Assembly: GCA_002150815.3 (NCBI GenBank)
Contig: NDFF03000027.1
Coordinates: forward strand, 1-62,304
Direction: 5' to 3'
DNA length: 62,304 nucleotides
Source of the DNA: Grammothele lineata
Taxonomy: Eukaryota; Basidiomycota; Agaricomycetes; Polyporales; Polyporaceae
Shown here: piece by piece, positions 11,953 to 24,583 of the stretch
Position numbering within the stretch: the first letter of the stretch is position 1
Layout: the number at the start of each line of letters is the position of its first letter
Translations under genes and position numbers: made by a program
The notes under the pieces: model-generated
What the model was told of the DNA's origin: nothing
Database searches by the model: none
Seen by the model: the letters and a program-made list of their open reading frames with translations, nothing else

Positions 11953-12832
11953 TCAGTCGATGTTGTGCCCGCAGCTGAGGAGGCAGGTCGCGACCAATGC
12001 CGGCTCGAGGAGGCCGAGCTGGATTGCCTCCTGCGTGAGCTCGAGCGAGACCGAGTTGGGGACGCGTGCGACGCGGCCGAGGACGCGCGGGGCGCTGCTG
12101 TGCAGCTTGTACAACTAGCGATGGCACGGCGCGAGCCGTTCATCCCGGGGGTCGGTTGGCGAGGCGCGACAGCGTGCGCGGAGAGAGGATGTGCCGTGTC
12201 CGGCATCACCGCGAATTTGGTTTTGAGGGCCGGCGGGAGCGGAGGAAAGGACGGGTCGGGGAGCACGCGAGGGTCAATGCTGCGGTCGTACGTGGTGAGG
12301 AGAGAGACGTACGCAGATGAAACCGTCCATCGGCGCCCAGGCGTACTGCACGCCCTTGACTTCCATTACCCTACGGCTGCGTCGCGGGCGCGTCCAATGT
12401 CAGCATGCGCCATTCACAGCACTCGCCTGGACCCGCCAGGAAGAGCCCTGGAGTGGGGCGGCTCGTCCAAGAAAAGAAAATGACGCACGTCTGGTCCGAC
12501 GCGAGCCTCAGCCAGTCGCGTACACGGGTGCGGGTCCCAAATCCACGGATCTCAATGGACGCGTTGGGCTGCCACTGGATCATCGCCGCGTTCTTGGCCT
12601 CGGGGTCTTTGAAGATGGTGCACGCAGGACCACTGGCCTCAGTCTCGACCGTGTACATCTTGCGCCCGCCAGGGCCGACGATGCTCGAGTTGAGGATCGT
12701 CGTCTTGAAGTTCGTGAACGTGAACGTCGCGGTGTCGGCGTTCGCGCCGGGTGTCGCGAGTGTGGGCAGCGCGCCGTACACTGACGGTGCCGCGCCGCCC
12801 TGCTGGCCCCACTGCTGAGCGTACGGGTTCAT
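11953..12832 (-). CDS. DUF6593-domain protein, copy A
   Basis: Small basidiomycete protein family of unknown function. Three exons (12832-12489, 12376-12313, 12114-11953) give 189 aa. The core reads FTFTNFKTTILNSSIVGPGG, then MYTVETEASGPACTIF, IQWQPNASIEIRGFG and a C-terminal block ending LVATCLLSCGHNID. No signal peptide or membrane segment is seen; the N-terminus is Gln/Gly-rich (MNPYAQQWGQQGG). Intron positions and the sizes of exons 2 and 3 (64 and 162 nt) are identical to the paralogue at 23846-24583, which lies 11 kb away in opposite orientation. A TATATATA box lies ~145 bp upstream (12977-12984). Confidence 0.85.
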
Positions 12833-15800
12833 GGTAAACGAGTACAGCGTGGTCGGAATGTCTTGGATGAGGGTTGTGTCGAGTCGGATGGGTTACTCTG
12901 TGCGGTGTTCTGTGCGGGCGGGGAAGCTGTCGTAGAAGCTGCTGAGTAGTAAGGAGAAAGAGTATCTTCATAGCTGTATATATATGGAGCATACGCAGCG
13001 GAACGCCAGGAAACTGAGGGCGCGCCATGGCAAAATGATGGAGGTTCAGAGCTAGGAACGACGCAAGTCCAGCCTAGCTTGTCGGGAAGTTGTTGAGATC
13101 CCGAGGTGTGCCGGCTAGTAGCAGCGAAGACTACAAGGGGACAAACGGCGGGCATCTCCGACGACGGCCAGTTTCACTGCTGGATCCGTCGGTAGCACCA
13201 GCATTCCCGATTGTGCGGACTCTGGAGCCCTTAACCGTACAGCCTGTGGACAATCATAATGACTCTCGATGAGTGCAAGAACAGCATAGAGTTCTATCCT
13301 GCCTATTCGGTTTCAGCCACTGCACAATGCGGAGGAACCGGGGAGGCGTAGGAAAGTATGTGCGCCTCTACCCACCGGAACAGAAGCCGCAGAGGTTGCG
13401 ACGCGCCAGTGGTTCAACTTCATAGGCCATGGCATTGTACTCTCTAGTTTCACGGGCAATCAGGAGTCAGAGGAAGAAATGATAGGCTCCCGTGAGTACG
13501 AGTATGCCAGCGCGGCCGGCAATGTCCGGGAAGCCACGTAAGCACGTGGCCGACCGCCACGAGAGATTAGCGATCGGAGAAGGGATCAGAAGCTCGCGTG
13601 GTTGACTCGTGGGCGCGATCCAGCGGCGGCGATGCGCCACAGCTGGCGGGGCGGCACATCCGTCCAGGCCCGCGTGTGCCCAGCGGTGCTCACGGTCCCT
13701 TCGGCCGTGCCGACGAGTCCCACTATTTTCATATTTCATGGTGAACTCCCACAAAACGTCTCGCTTGCTCGCTCGCGGAGACCGTCATTCAATACGCAGG
13801 CTGCGGAGTTGTGTCAGGAGGGTATCCAGATTGCAATGACACTGTAAACAGGTTGTATCACAATTTAATACGGTGCACAAGTTCCGGGGGAGGACCGAAA
13901 GTCCGACGCCAGAAAGCAAGTGATGGCCCGTGGTTCCATCGTAGAAGACAGTAAATTGTCGGCCCTCGTACGGACTCAGGGCCCAGACGAAGATGGTGGA
14001 GTTCCACGCGGTGGCACTACCCTGCGGCCGCCGGTCACCCGTACCTTTCAGCAGATGGCCCATACAGTGATTTCTGAATTCGAGAGCTAACGCCCTACAC
14101 ATCAAACGGCACTAGGAAACGTCCGACCTATGTCTCGGGTGCGTTCAGCAGTAGCCGTAAGATTAAGTGATCTTGGTGGTGCCAGAACGCCAAACGACTA
14201 TCAGTCTCTCACCGCGCCGGCACCTCCTGTCTCAGCCTGTAGTATGACGACGATACAGCTGAGTCTCCGTATAACGTCATCATACAATGAAATGCTCACC
14301 AAGAACATCGATGTCGACATACCCGCACGAGCCCGTGGATCCGACTCGCCACGATTCTGACTTTAGAATAGCACAGCGCGCATTGCTATGATGTGTGGCA
14401 TGTCATAATGATTATACAGTTATGCGGAACCGATAACATCGCCTCTTCCTTGCTCGCGCTCCTTTTCTTCGCGACTTGGAAGAGAAGCATTGCAGGCCGA
14501 ACGAGGCGGCGTCCGAAACCATCGTCATCTTGCAACTCCTGAAAGCGATGTGGAAGATACAAAGCTTTAGGTTAGAGCTAAGTAGCGCCTGCTTTAAAGA
14601 AGAAATGCTGTACGCTCCCGGACCGTGGCGCAGACGACGGCAGCGCTCTGCGGCAAATCGATGCGATGCGCACGCAACAGCGCCCGTTGGCCTTCACATA
14701 GGCAATCAAGGACAAACGTGAGAGGCAACTGACTTTCCTACAGGTTAAGCAGATATCCCCAACAAGTAAGCAGGCTAACTGGCGATCGATACGACCACCA
14801 GAGACACCCATAAAGGCATCCAGACGCAACGCAGTAACACCCTGAAAGGCTCTGCAAAGCAACTTGCCATGTAGAGCCATCGCAACGGTGACTCGGGACC
14901 GAGACTCTGCGTCAGAGTAGAACAAGTCGGCATTGATGCTCAAGACCACCGACTTCTCGTAAAGTGTGACTTGGGTTAACCCCTATCACGTTTCCAAGGA
15001 ACGCTTCGACTCTGGAAGAGACTCACCCCGTGAATCCGTGAGAGGCCGCTCGCTCCGAATCGTCTATTACATTCGGGGAAAGGATGCGCTGGCAAAACGA
15101 GCTCACTTCCGTTTGAGAGCGGAGCGGCGGCGGCGGCCGACGCGTATCGATTCCGGGGCGCGAAGGAAAGCCTTTGAGTATTCGAGGTTTGCCAAAAGAG
15201 TCGCGCTGGGAAGAAAGTTCGGAAGTGGCGGGCGCCGCCGGATCCGGGGGCACAACTTGTCGAGTAGCAAGTCTCGAAGGCCCGGATAACAGGCGGCGTG
15301 TCCGCGTTTCGAACCTCACACGCCAGCCCTAAGGACGCCGACGGGGAAGCTGGCCATGGGTGAGAGCCTCGAGACGAAAGTCCAACTGAGCTGGCGCCGT
15401 GCCGCACAGATGACGCGTTCGGCGAGCGCCGAAGGCCGTCGTGTGGCTCCCACGTGCGGGTGGCTGAGCGCCAAGTACATAGTACTAAGCGCGGCGGGTC
15501 TGCGCGCCGTGCGCGGGCGTCCACTGCTTTAAGTTTGTGGGTCTGATCATCGCGCGCCCGGAATCGGGTTGCTCGCGCCCACTTCATTTTGCAAACATAG
15601 TCATTCCACGTGGCATCGCGGTGTTTCGTACAAGAACAGAGGTCGGGCGGGTCCGCCGCCGTCAACGACATAGCCTTAAGCTAAAGTTCTAAGCTACAAC
15701 CACCTCCAACAGGATCCTCCTGGCACGGTCCCACAAGCCAGACCTCGCACATAGCACTTAACGCTGGGGTTTCCTTTACCCGCGTGATTTTCGGTGGACC

Positions 15801-15867
15801 TCACCAGACCTCACTACAGCGCGCTGCGGAGACGCCTCGAGTCCTCGCGCGCACCGCGCTGGCCGTA
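12833..15867. other. intergenic region, no gene seen
   Basis: Three kilobases between the 5' side of DUF6593 copy A and the 3' end of the NCS1 permease. Short ORFs occur in all frames (for example 13785-14105 minus), but none has a recognisable domain or joins to neighbours by phased splicing. Confidence 0.45.
12977..12984 (-). promoter_or_regulatory. TATA box, DUF6593 copy A
   Basis: TATATATA about 145 bp upstream of the copy A start codon. The motif is palindromic; orientation is assigned from the neighbouring gene. Confidence 0.4.
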
Positions 15868-18110
15868 TCACGCGTCCCAGCCGACGCTCTTCCCGTCCGA
15901 CGCCGCGTCCACTTCCACGTCCGCTTCGGAGTTTGCGGCAGCCGAAACATCGACTTCCTCGAAGCGTGCGCACTCGGACGTGCCCCGCGCAGGGAACAAG
16001 GCGTGCAGCGTCCAGTAGACGAGCGCGGAGACACCGAAGCCGGTGAAGAACGACATCTCGTAGATGCGCGTCGCGGCGAGCGGCACGTTGCGACCCGTCG
16101 CGCCCGCAAAGCCAACGACGTTGATGAGGATGCCGGAGATGTACGCGGCGTATGCCCTAGAACAAGAACCGGAATCAGCGGGAGGAGAACAAGGAGCATG
16201 GGGGGTAGACCGACCGGAAGTTGATGCCATAGGTGTACCAGTACCAGCCGTCGCGGTTAGCACGGTACAAGTCTTTCACGTTGTAGTGACCTTTGTGGAT
16301 CACGTAGTAGTCCATGATCTACCGCGTCGGGTCAAAATCGTGGCGACTAGGACATCCTATGAAGTATAGTCACGAACCATGACACCCGCTATGGAACTCA
16401 GGAAGACTGAGTAAGCCGACAGGTACGACGTGAAACTATTGCTGCTCTTGAGCAGGTTCCAGGGACACATAGCCAGTCCGACAATCGCTGCGACGTATCC
16501 ACCTCTACGAATATTCTGCCAAGTACAACTTTCAGCTCGTAGGCATAGCCGAGAATGAGACGTGTGACGCACGATGAAGCGTGGAAAAAGTGCCGTCAAA
16601 TCACATCCAGCGCTGATGGAGTTGGCGGAGATATTTGTGCCCAACTGTATATCGATCCGAGATAAACCTCAAAGAGTCCCGGTATAGAGCATAGACGACA
16701 GACCTGCGCGATAATGAAAGATGCAGAAATGAAACACACGCCAAAGCGGGTCGCGTGGCTGGGTTCTCCATCGAGGAACTTATTGAGGAGGTCGATGGGC
16801 GACCAGATCGCCTCGCCGTAGATAGCTTGCGACGACGAGCTCACGATCACACCAAAGAAACTTACGATGGAGAATCCAAGGGGAACGGAGAGTAGTTGTG
16901 GAAGACCCGCCGCTGAGGGTGTATGGGCTCGAGATGCGAAATCTGGTGCGTTCCTATGGCGCGATATCAATTGCTGTTCTCAAATTAGCTAGACGCATGA
17001 GAGAAACGTACGTGACGAGCGTGGCCATGTTGCTAATGCATGACATCAGACTTGAAACCATGGCCCAACCAAGCTCTGACCCGTGCAGCTTGCCCGGCTG
17101 GTGGATGATGGGACCAACACCGTGTGCCTTTACGATGCACCAGATGAAGAACGTGATGCCCGCAATGGGGACGACGATTGCCTTAACCGTAAAGAGGTGG
17201 CGACTATAGGAGAGTAAGCGCTGAATGAGCGACGATCAACTGCTGGGACGCACATTTTGTGGATCGGGAACCAGATTGCGGGAAGGGAGATGAACCAGAA
17301 GAGGAAGAAGCACATAAAATCACGCGTGGTGATGCCCGCGGACTCAGGCAGGTGATTGGCTGGAACCTGATGGTTAGTCAACGTCCCGCTCACGAGGTAA
17401 CCACTCACGGATGTTGTTCACAGACGGCCACATCGCTCGAAGCATCACCAGCACGCAAGTACCTCCGATGCTAGCCTGAACGCCGTACCAGATGCTGTGA
17501 CGTCCATCAGCGCCGCGGTTGAGGGATGAAACTACCCGGCACTTACCAAGCCATTGCTCCACGGTTGAACACACACCACAAGCTCCCCCAGACACCGAAA
17601 CTCGTCCGGGCGACAACAGGAAACGTCACATGGAAGATGGCGCCGGGACGCGCATTCGCGACGATGAACGGCGCGACAATACCATAGCCGATCCACACGC
17701 AGACCCACGCTTGCCACCAAGATAGTCCGAGCTGAATCATGGACGATACAATCATCCATCTACGCAGGAAATCAGCACAGGTTAGGACCAAAGGCAATGT
17801 GTTGACGAACGTATTGATGTTGAAACTGTCGGCAACCCAACTGTGGATAGCTAGTGGGTCAACGTCATGACATTACAGCATGAAGGCATCTGAGACGCAC
17901 AAAGCGATGAAGTTCCATGTCCCCCATGTCCGCTTTTCCTCGGGCACAGGCAGGAGGTCCTCATTCTGATCCCCCGCCGTTCATCATCAGCGATCGGATG
18001 ACTAACCCGGGGTATCAAGCGTCCTTGAAGTGGTGACGTACCTGCAAGAACGTCTCGGAGTACGTGAGACCCCGCGTATCCGACACCTGGAGCTTCTTGA
18101 CGATCCCCAT
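15868..18110 (-). CDS. NCS1 (Fur-type) allantoin/uracil/uridine permease
   Basis: Plasma-membrane nucleobase:cation symporter, importing uracil, allantoin or related compounds by family membership. Twelve short exons were traced with consistent phase from ATG 18110 to TGA 15870-15868. Diagnostic stretches in order: [159 protein letters not shown]; and a final membrane pair before an acidic tail ending SVGWDA. About 12 membrane segments match the family. The [12 protein letters not shown] N-terminus points to the Fur rather than the Fcy branch. The actual substrate cannot be fixed from sequence. Confidence 0.92.
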
Positions 18111-20065
18111 GGCCGCTTGCACTTTGGTTCGGGGCGGAACGTCGCCGCGAGGATGTGGTAAGAAGCGGGCCAGAAGCGTTCACCCCACGTCTGGAGGTCA
18201 TCTTAAGTAGCGACGCCGCAGATAACGGTGCTTCTTTGGAACGAAGATTCTGTCTCTGGGCTTCTATCGACGTGTCTCGCTAGCGTGATAAGTGGGGGCA
18301 CTGTGGGGGGCCGCGATAAGAAAACTCGGACAGGAAGAAGCTTGCCCTTCGCAGTAACTGGTCATTTGATCTACTAGTTGAAAGCTGGCGAGGCTTGGCA
18401 TGGCTTGGTTGAACTTATACCATTCAACAAGTCAAAGCTCACCTTTCTAGTATAATAAGGTGCTATGGAGTTCAGAGTTGTGCAGCACAGGCCGACGTGC
18501 GTCTGAGTCGTCGAGTGTAAGCGTGACATTGGGGCAGCGGCGGTTGTGCGAAGTTTGATGGCACGCGACACCTTCGGTTACATAGATAAGAAAGTTTCTT
18601 GGACTGGGATTAGCCGCCTACGGGGCGCTTGCCAGTGTTTGATGGCTGTAACGTGGTTCGTTCGGTCAGATGACCCTCGACTTGGATCAATGACTATTTG
18701 CAAGTGCCTGGTGTTGCCGACGAAGGATGTATTGAAGTCTATTGAAGTGGCGAAGACATCTCTTCAAGACATCCTTCTCGTGACCCGTCCGAGGACTGCC
18801 CAAAGCGAATCTCCGAAACTCAGGCTGATCAGACAGTACTGGGCACTTATACGATGATAGTGACGTCACAGTTGGCGCAGGAAGGCCTCGGTCATATTCT
18901 CGCCATAGTCCGAGTTTGACGGGATACGAATCCTAGCCACCCCATAAGCGTTCAGTGGATACATTGTGACCATGACTTGGAATCGCTAGACCTACCGCTG
19001 AGAGAAATCTATACGGAGCGCTGAGATCTACAGACTCCATCGCCTGATACCCCAGGATTGTCGTCAGTGTAACTCCGGCTCAAGTCAAACATGACAAAGA
19101 AGACGTGTGGCTGATTACTCACCGAACATCAGAATGAGCACACCCAGTTACCGTTGTGCAGCGCGATGACGACACGCTGCGCACGTTCTCGCATCTCGTT
19201 TCGACCTTCCAGCAGGCGGAAACCTGACCACGCCGACTCCACCGATCCTCAACGCTTCGAATGTTAGTGAAGTCTGTACGTGAACTTCGCCCTAGAGCCC
19301 AAACCTAGCTGCATCTCGCCCAAAATGATCAAATGACGGCAATGCGACGAGACAAGCCTAGATGACTGAGCTCGTCCAAACGTCTCCGGATTTGGCTTCG
19401 TCAAAGTTGCTAGCTCGAACGCTAGCGCAGAGCGGTAGTTGACTTCGGAGCGCGGCAAGATTTTACGGCATGTACGGCAGCCGTGTCTCCGCACCAGCGC
19501 CCCCGAACGCCTCCGTCGACAGCTTCTCTATCCCACGTCGGTCCGGCGCAGTCTAATGTGTTGATATCCTGTGGCAACGAATTTCCATTTGACTGTGTTT
19601 CGACGAACGGGTGCGGATTGGGAGCTTCTATCCGTTACCTAGTCCTGTGAGGTGCTGAAGGCTTATTCGGCCGATCAGCTCGGGGGACATCTACAGCGTT
19701 TGGTGTCTATGCCTTGGACAACCCCGGCTACCAAAAGGGTATGCTTTTTCAGCAGTTTGCTATGAAACAGCAGTAGAGAGCAAATACCTGGGAGTAAGGC
19801 TTAAAGCACTGGTGCGCATCAGCCCACATTAAGCACCCTGTAGTGCCATGGACCTGAGACGATCACCCCTAAGCCCCTCTTCCACGAATCTGCAGGTGAT
19901 CGACGGCCTCTAAGGTGTTTTCGCCCTTCTACAACAATAACCCGATGGCGCGCGGGTGTTGAGCGCAACTTGGGTCCACAGCAAGCGCGAAGCAATCTCG
20001 CAGAATCAGGTAGATGATCGTACACACCATATTATTACAATCCGCAGGCCCCCGAGAGTCCGTAG
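18111..20065. other. intergenic region, no gene seen
   Basis: About 2 kb between the start of the NCS1 permease and the stop of GID9. The permease promoter must lie in the first few hundred bases. I see no further gene, repeat or RNA. Confidence 0.5.
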
Positions 20066-21985
20066 TTACGATATGAACACCTTCCGCAGCTCATGAAACT
20101 GGCGCCGAACCCGGTCAGGATCGCGTGGGTCGACGACGTAACCGTCGTTCCGCGCGGCCATATCCTCCAGTGCCTACATAGATCGTGTGTCAGCACAGGG
20201 CGGCGGTGAGATCCGAGTAAGGAAGCAGATGCACGAACCTCTTTCGAATATACCTGCCCATTTGGGAACGCAAGTGGCATGTTGTCTGCGTCCATGATCT
20301 TGCCGCTCAGCCGACAAACGATCGTTGAGTTGACGTGGTGGCTGAATGGCACTTCCTTCGCGAGCTGGCCTAGGTCTGGACTGCAAGTCGGGCAGTCCGC
20401 ATTGCGTGTCTCATGGACGTAGCACGCGGGCAACTTGAGCGATGCGAGCCCAGCATACATGGCGAGGTGCATGAGCGGCTCGGTCGGGAGGGTACTGAGG
20501 TGGTAGATCGCGAGCCGGAAAGACTGGATGAGCGTCGTCCATCTGCTTGGGTCATACAGCCGCTGCAAAAGTAAACGTTCAGTGCCTTCGGTCGTCAAGA
20601 TTGTGAAGCGATCATGTGGACAGAACATCAACGCCGAGCGTCAGGCGCAGCGGGTGGAACACGCCGTCCAGTGGCTTCGGGGGAGGAGACCGCGAGTAGC
20701 ACTCAGGGGTACAGCCTTGTCGGTAAGCTTCACAGTTCTCTGGGTGAGACCGGGCACCGCGAGCCGCAGTGACTCGAGTGGGCGGCAGGCGCCACACAGC
20801 GGCCGCAGCACATCGCGAGAACATGACGAGAACTGTTCCTCTTCCAACTCGAAGTCGCTATCTGCAAGCCTCCTCTTCGAGTTCTAGTACGCACAGCCCG
20901 CTGAAACCCGAAACCTTCGCGGATAGAAGAACGGATCAAAAGCAACGGCACAAACCTTGTAAGGCCCGCATGATGTGGTCGGCGGGAATGCCAGGAGCCC
21001 AGAGGCCTGAATAATCTGTGCATGGTGCGTATCATTCCACGGGAGAAGGTGCCTCTTGTTGTATGCCATCGCTTCAGCCACCTTGCGCGCACGGGCAAGT
21101 TCGATGTACTCCTGCAACCGCAGATCGAACTCCAAAGTGTTCTACACCTTGGATTAACCGCTATCACCTCAGACATGCCAGAGTAGATTTGAATACCTTG
21201 AGTTTCCGAAGCGCCGTTTTGTTTTCACTGCACCAGACTAGAGCTTCTGCGCAGCTTCTTCGGTTGAGGGCATCTTCGATTCGTCTAATGTCCGAGAAAA
21301 GGTCGATGTCAACAAGTTTCTGCCGAACAGCTGTGAGTTACCGTGCAGCGCTTAACAGAACAAAGGGGCCTCACCTCAATTCCCTTCTGAGAGGCGATCA
21401 TCCGAGCAGTCTTTTCTTTGCCATTACGCAGGCACCAGTCGACCAACCATCGGTCAAGTCGGACATCGGCCCATCGCGTAAACTCAGGCGACGTGGAAGA
21501 GTCAGCCTCTTCGATTGTGGCGAGGTGCTGGAATCGTTCCCGCATCACGCCTAGAGTCGGCGTGCCGGCTGTCTCCTGCATATCGGCTAACTGGATGACC
21601 GGAACGGAGACAGGACCGTCAGCGTAAAGCAACATGGAAACGGTGAAGTGGCGCTTTATGATCGCGTTTGGGAACAGACCTTACGCTTCAACCCTTCCAC
21701 ACGTGAAATCATGCCCTCGATTGCCTTGACGGCATCGTCGGGTTCGGGATCGCGTTGAGACAGGTCATTGGCGGCATTCTGCACGGCGCCCATCTCCTTC
21801 TCAATTGCCTTCTGTGATGCCCTGAACACCTTGCGGTAGTTCTCGTATGGTACCTGAACGAGGACAACGTCAACTGGGCGCTGCTCCACACCGCTGCCAC
21901 GACATAGATACCGCAGGACACTTACCCGGGCGAAGGGTTGCTCGAAGAGCATGACACCCTCCGTATTGATCTTGTTAAAACTCAT
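20066..21985 (-). CDS. FYV10: GID/CTLH ubiquitin-ligase subunit Fyv10/Gid9 (MAEA homologue)
   Basis: Catalytic-module subunit of the GID (CTLH) E3 ligase, which in yeast marks gluconeogenic enzymes such as fructose-1,6-bisphosphatase for degradation. Seven exons, all of lengths divisible by three (21985-21926, 21853-21680, 21590-21375, 21319-21197, 21141-20956, 20562-20239, 20173-20066), give 396 aa. The N-terminus has LFEQPFAR/VPYENYRKVF; a LisH-like stretch RWLVDWCLRNGKEKTARMIA lies near 118-150; then CTLH (DIDLFSDIRRIEDALNRRSC), CRA-region LLPWNDTHHAQI, and the degenerate RING: HHVNSTIVCRLSGKIMD, PNGQVYSKEALED, ending RKVFIS. The intron at 20955-20563 is 393 nt, much longer than the others. 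The upstream open frame to 22036 starts with TTG, so ATG 21985 is used. Likely assembles with Gid2, encoded elsewhere. Confidence 0.93.
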
Positions 21986-23845
21986 GTTACCCACACGGTG
22001 TCCCACGAGCGGGGGCGGCGACGCGGCGAGGAGCAACTACCGAGGTTTGAAGCAAGCCTTGCAACCGCCCGACCGGAACTCCTCTTAGCTGACTAAGCCA
22101 TCCGCGCCGTCCGCATTCGGGTGGGTCACCACGTGGATGCGATGCGCCCAACGCATGCGATGTCAACGCGAGGCCAACCGCACACAGCTTGACCCACAAC
22201 CCCTCCCGGTCCGCGACACCCGTCCACGAAATAGCCAGTGCGACCGTTATCTGTATGCTACGGCTTTCTCCATGCACCACAACACAAGATTCATGGCTAG
22301 ACAAACACTTGTCACTTCCTCGGTGTGGCGATCGTATAACAAGCCTCAATATTTACTCTTGCCTCGGAATGCATAGTGCAACAGTCAAAATACACCCCTT
22401 CTCGCATCCAGTCAACTTACGAGCATGGAATGATACTGCGTCTCTTTTGGTGGCACACAAAGCCAGCACCAAGCACCCGCCGGCGATAGCCAAAAACTCT
22501 GCTGGCATCATTACATGCCCACAGCCTTCTATGATCGCAGTTGTCCAGGCTGGTAATGCAGTGCGTTAGTCTCTTTTCTGTGTCCGCCGCCGTGTCTGTT
22601 CACAGTCTCGGCCGACAGCATTTGAGGGTTTTCACATCCTCTAGGCGGATGCCACGCTATTTGTGTTGCTTGTATGTTCTCTTGCTGTCTAACCTCTAAG
22701 CTATATGTGGGACTCGACGGTGAAAACGCTGCATTACGTGTGGCCTATGAACCTACAGTGCTCCACGCGAGCTCGGTGCGCCCGTGTGTGTATGCTCCAT
22801 GTATTCATCCTTTCCAGAAGCGTAATCGGCGGCCGGCCAACACCGGAGTGCCTGGAATCCCTCTGAGCAGCGATCGAAGCTCTGCAGGCAACGGAGATAG
22901 GTAGTAGATATGCGCCTTCTTCCCCGCTAAAGCCGGTGCGCTCACAAGGCTGTATGTAGGCCCACATTACGGCTGGAGCGTTCAACTTAGTTCACGACAT
23001 GTTTGAGGTGAGAGACTCTCGAAGAGTTTTGCGGGTGCTGTCTCCTTATTCCTTCCAAAGCCTTCTTGCCGGAATCATTGTCCATTCTAATCCGTGTCTT
23101 AGACGAGTGCACTTTTGCGCGAGTCTCGGACATGGTATCGTACGGTCGCCTAGACCGCAGCTCAACTGCCCGCAGCGACTGCCACAAGCCAGCATCCCGC
23201 TTTGATGGCAACGTCATCATCTGAGATCGCGCCACGTGTGTGCCCGCCACGCGAGCAGTCGCGTGCGACGCACGTGGAAACCTGACAGGTTCTTCTCGTT
23301 ACTCCCGAGGCCCGCCACAACGCTTGCTCATCCACACTTCGACGACTCGCCGGTGAGTTTCACCATCTTCCCGCGGGCGAACCAATGACGTACACATAGC
23401 TCTGCACAACTGTGGCTCTCTTGTCTTTGAGTGAATCAACTTGGGCGCTCTTCTATTTCACTCACGTAGTCATTGCAAACTTGTTGTGGATGCGGGTCAG
23501 GGCACAGCTTACGCGACCTCCTCGGCGACTCTGGCCCAAATCCGAAATTTTAGAGGTGCATCTAAGCATTGCTAGGTACGAATTTGCCAGATACCGCAAA
23601 TGCTTCCCATATGGTGGCGCTGCAACCTTCTATTCTGTGTACCTTGGCTCGAGGTACCGGTTACCCTGCGTCGAATTTCATCGTGCAAGACAGACGCATT
23701 TGCCAACTGCAGTTGCCGGTCTCTGTGCCTCTGTGAGTACTTAAACTGTGCCACGCGAGCCATCCATACTCACCTCACCAACCCCGCAACCCTCCTCAAC
23801 CTCCTCGGCTCAAACTTCCACCTTCGCTACTCTACAACACCCACA
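21986..23845. other. intergenic region between divergent GID9 and DUF6593 copy B
   Basis: A 1.9-kb divergent spacer that must hold both promoters. Several ORFs of 60-110 codons exist, but none has a motif I recognise. Confidence 0.5.
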
Positions 23846-24583
23846 ATGAACCCGTACGGTCAAGGACAGTGGCAGCAGCAGGGCAACTCTGCGCCTTCCA
23901 TTTTCGGTGCACTTCCCTCCGCCCCCGCCGTGCGCGGCGCGTCTGCGCTGCAGCCGGACTGCGTCACATTCCAGCTCGCCAACTTCAAGACGACGGTGCT
24001 CAATTCGACCGTCTACGGACCTGGACAGCGCGCCGCGTACCGCATCGTGACCGACGCCAGCTCGCCTGCCCGCACGGTCTTCCAGGACAATGAAGGCCGC
24101 ACGATCGCCATTATTCGCTGGGATGCGCACGCGCACATCGAGATTCGTGGCATCGCTGCCGAGCAACGTGCTCGCGACTGGCTCAAGCTCTCTTCGGATC
24201 AGAGGTGGGTGCACACTCAAGCATCTCCTCTGTCGTCGAGTGGCTGGTTCCAGAAGCTACATGCTAACGACGCGCTCTGCTTTGCTATACAGCCGCCGCA
24301 TCATGGACATACGCGGTGTGCAGTACGCCTGGGCGCCGATGGAAGGCTTCATTTGCGTAAGTTTTCTCCGTGGTGTCATCGTGGCCCGGTTGAGCTGAAC
24401 CCGTGCATTGCCGTCATACAGATGTACAAGCTGCAATCGCCTGCCCCGCGAATCCTCGCTCGGGTCGCACGCATGCCGAACTCGATCACTTTAGACGTGA
24501 CGCAGGAAGCCGTCCAGCTCGGCCTTGTCGAGTCGGCCTTGGTGGCCACAGTTCTGCTGAGCTGCGGCGCCAACATCGACTGA
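23846..24583 (+). CDS. DUF6593-domain protein, copy B
   Basis: Paralogue of the gene at 11953-12832. Three exons (23846-24204, 24293-24356, 24422-24583) give 194 aa; exons 2 and 3 have exactly the same lengths as in copy A. Shared landmarks: MNPYGQGQWQQQG at the start, FQLANFKTTVLNSTVYGPGQ, IRWDAHAHIEIRGI, RDWLKLSSDQ, GVQYAWAPMEGFIC and the end LLSCGANID. The two proteins differ at many positions (for example VYGPGQRAAYRIVTD against IVGPGGRKMYTVETE), so the duplication is not recent. Function unknown; no signal peptide or membrane segment. Confidence 0.88.
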   Translation: MNPYGQGQWQQQGNSAPSIFGALPSAPAVRGASALQPDCVTFQLANFKTTVLNSTVYGPGQRAAYRIVTDASSPARTVFQDNEGRTIAIIRWDAHAHIEIRGIAAEQRARDWLKLSSDQRWVHTQASPLSSSGWFQKLHANDALCFAIQPPHHGHTRCAVRLGADGRLHLRKFSPWCHRGPVELNPCIAVIQMYKLQSPAPRILARVARMPNSITLDVTQEAVQLGLVESALVATVLLSCGANID

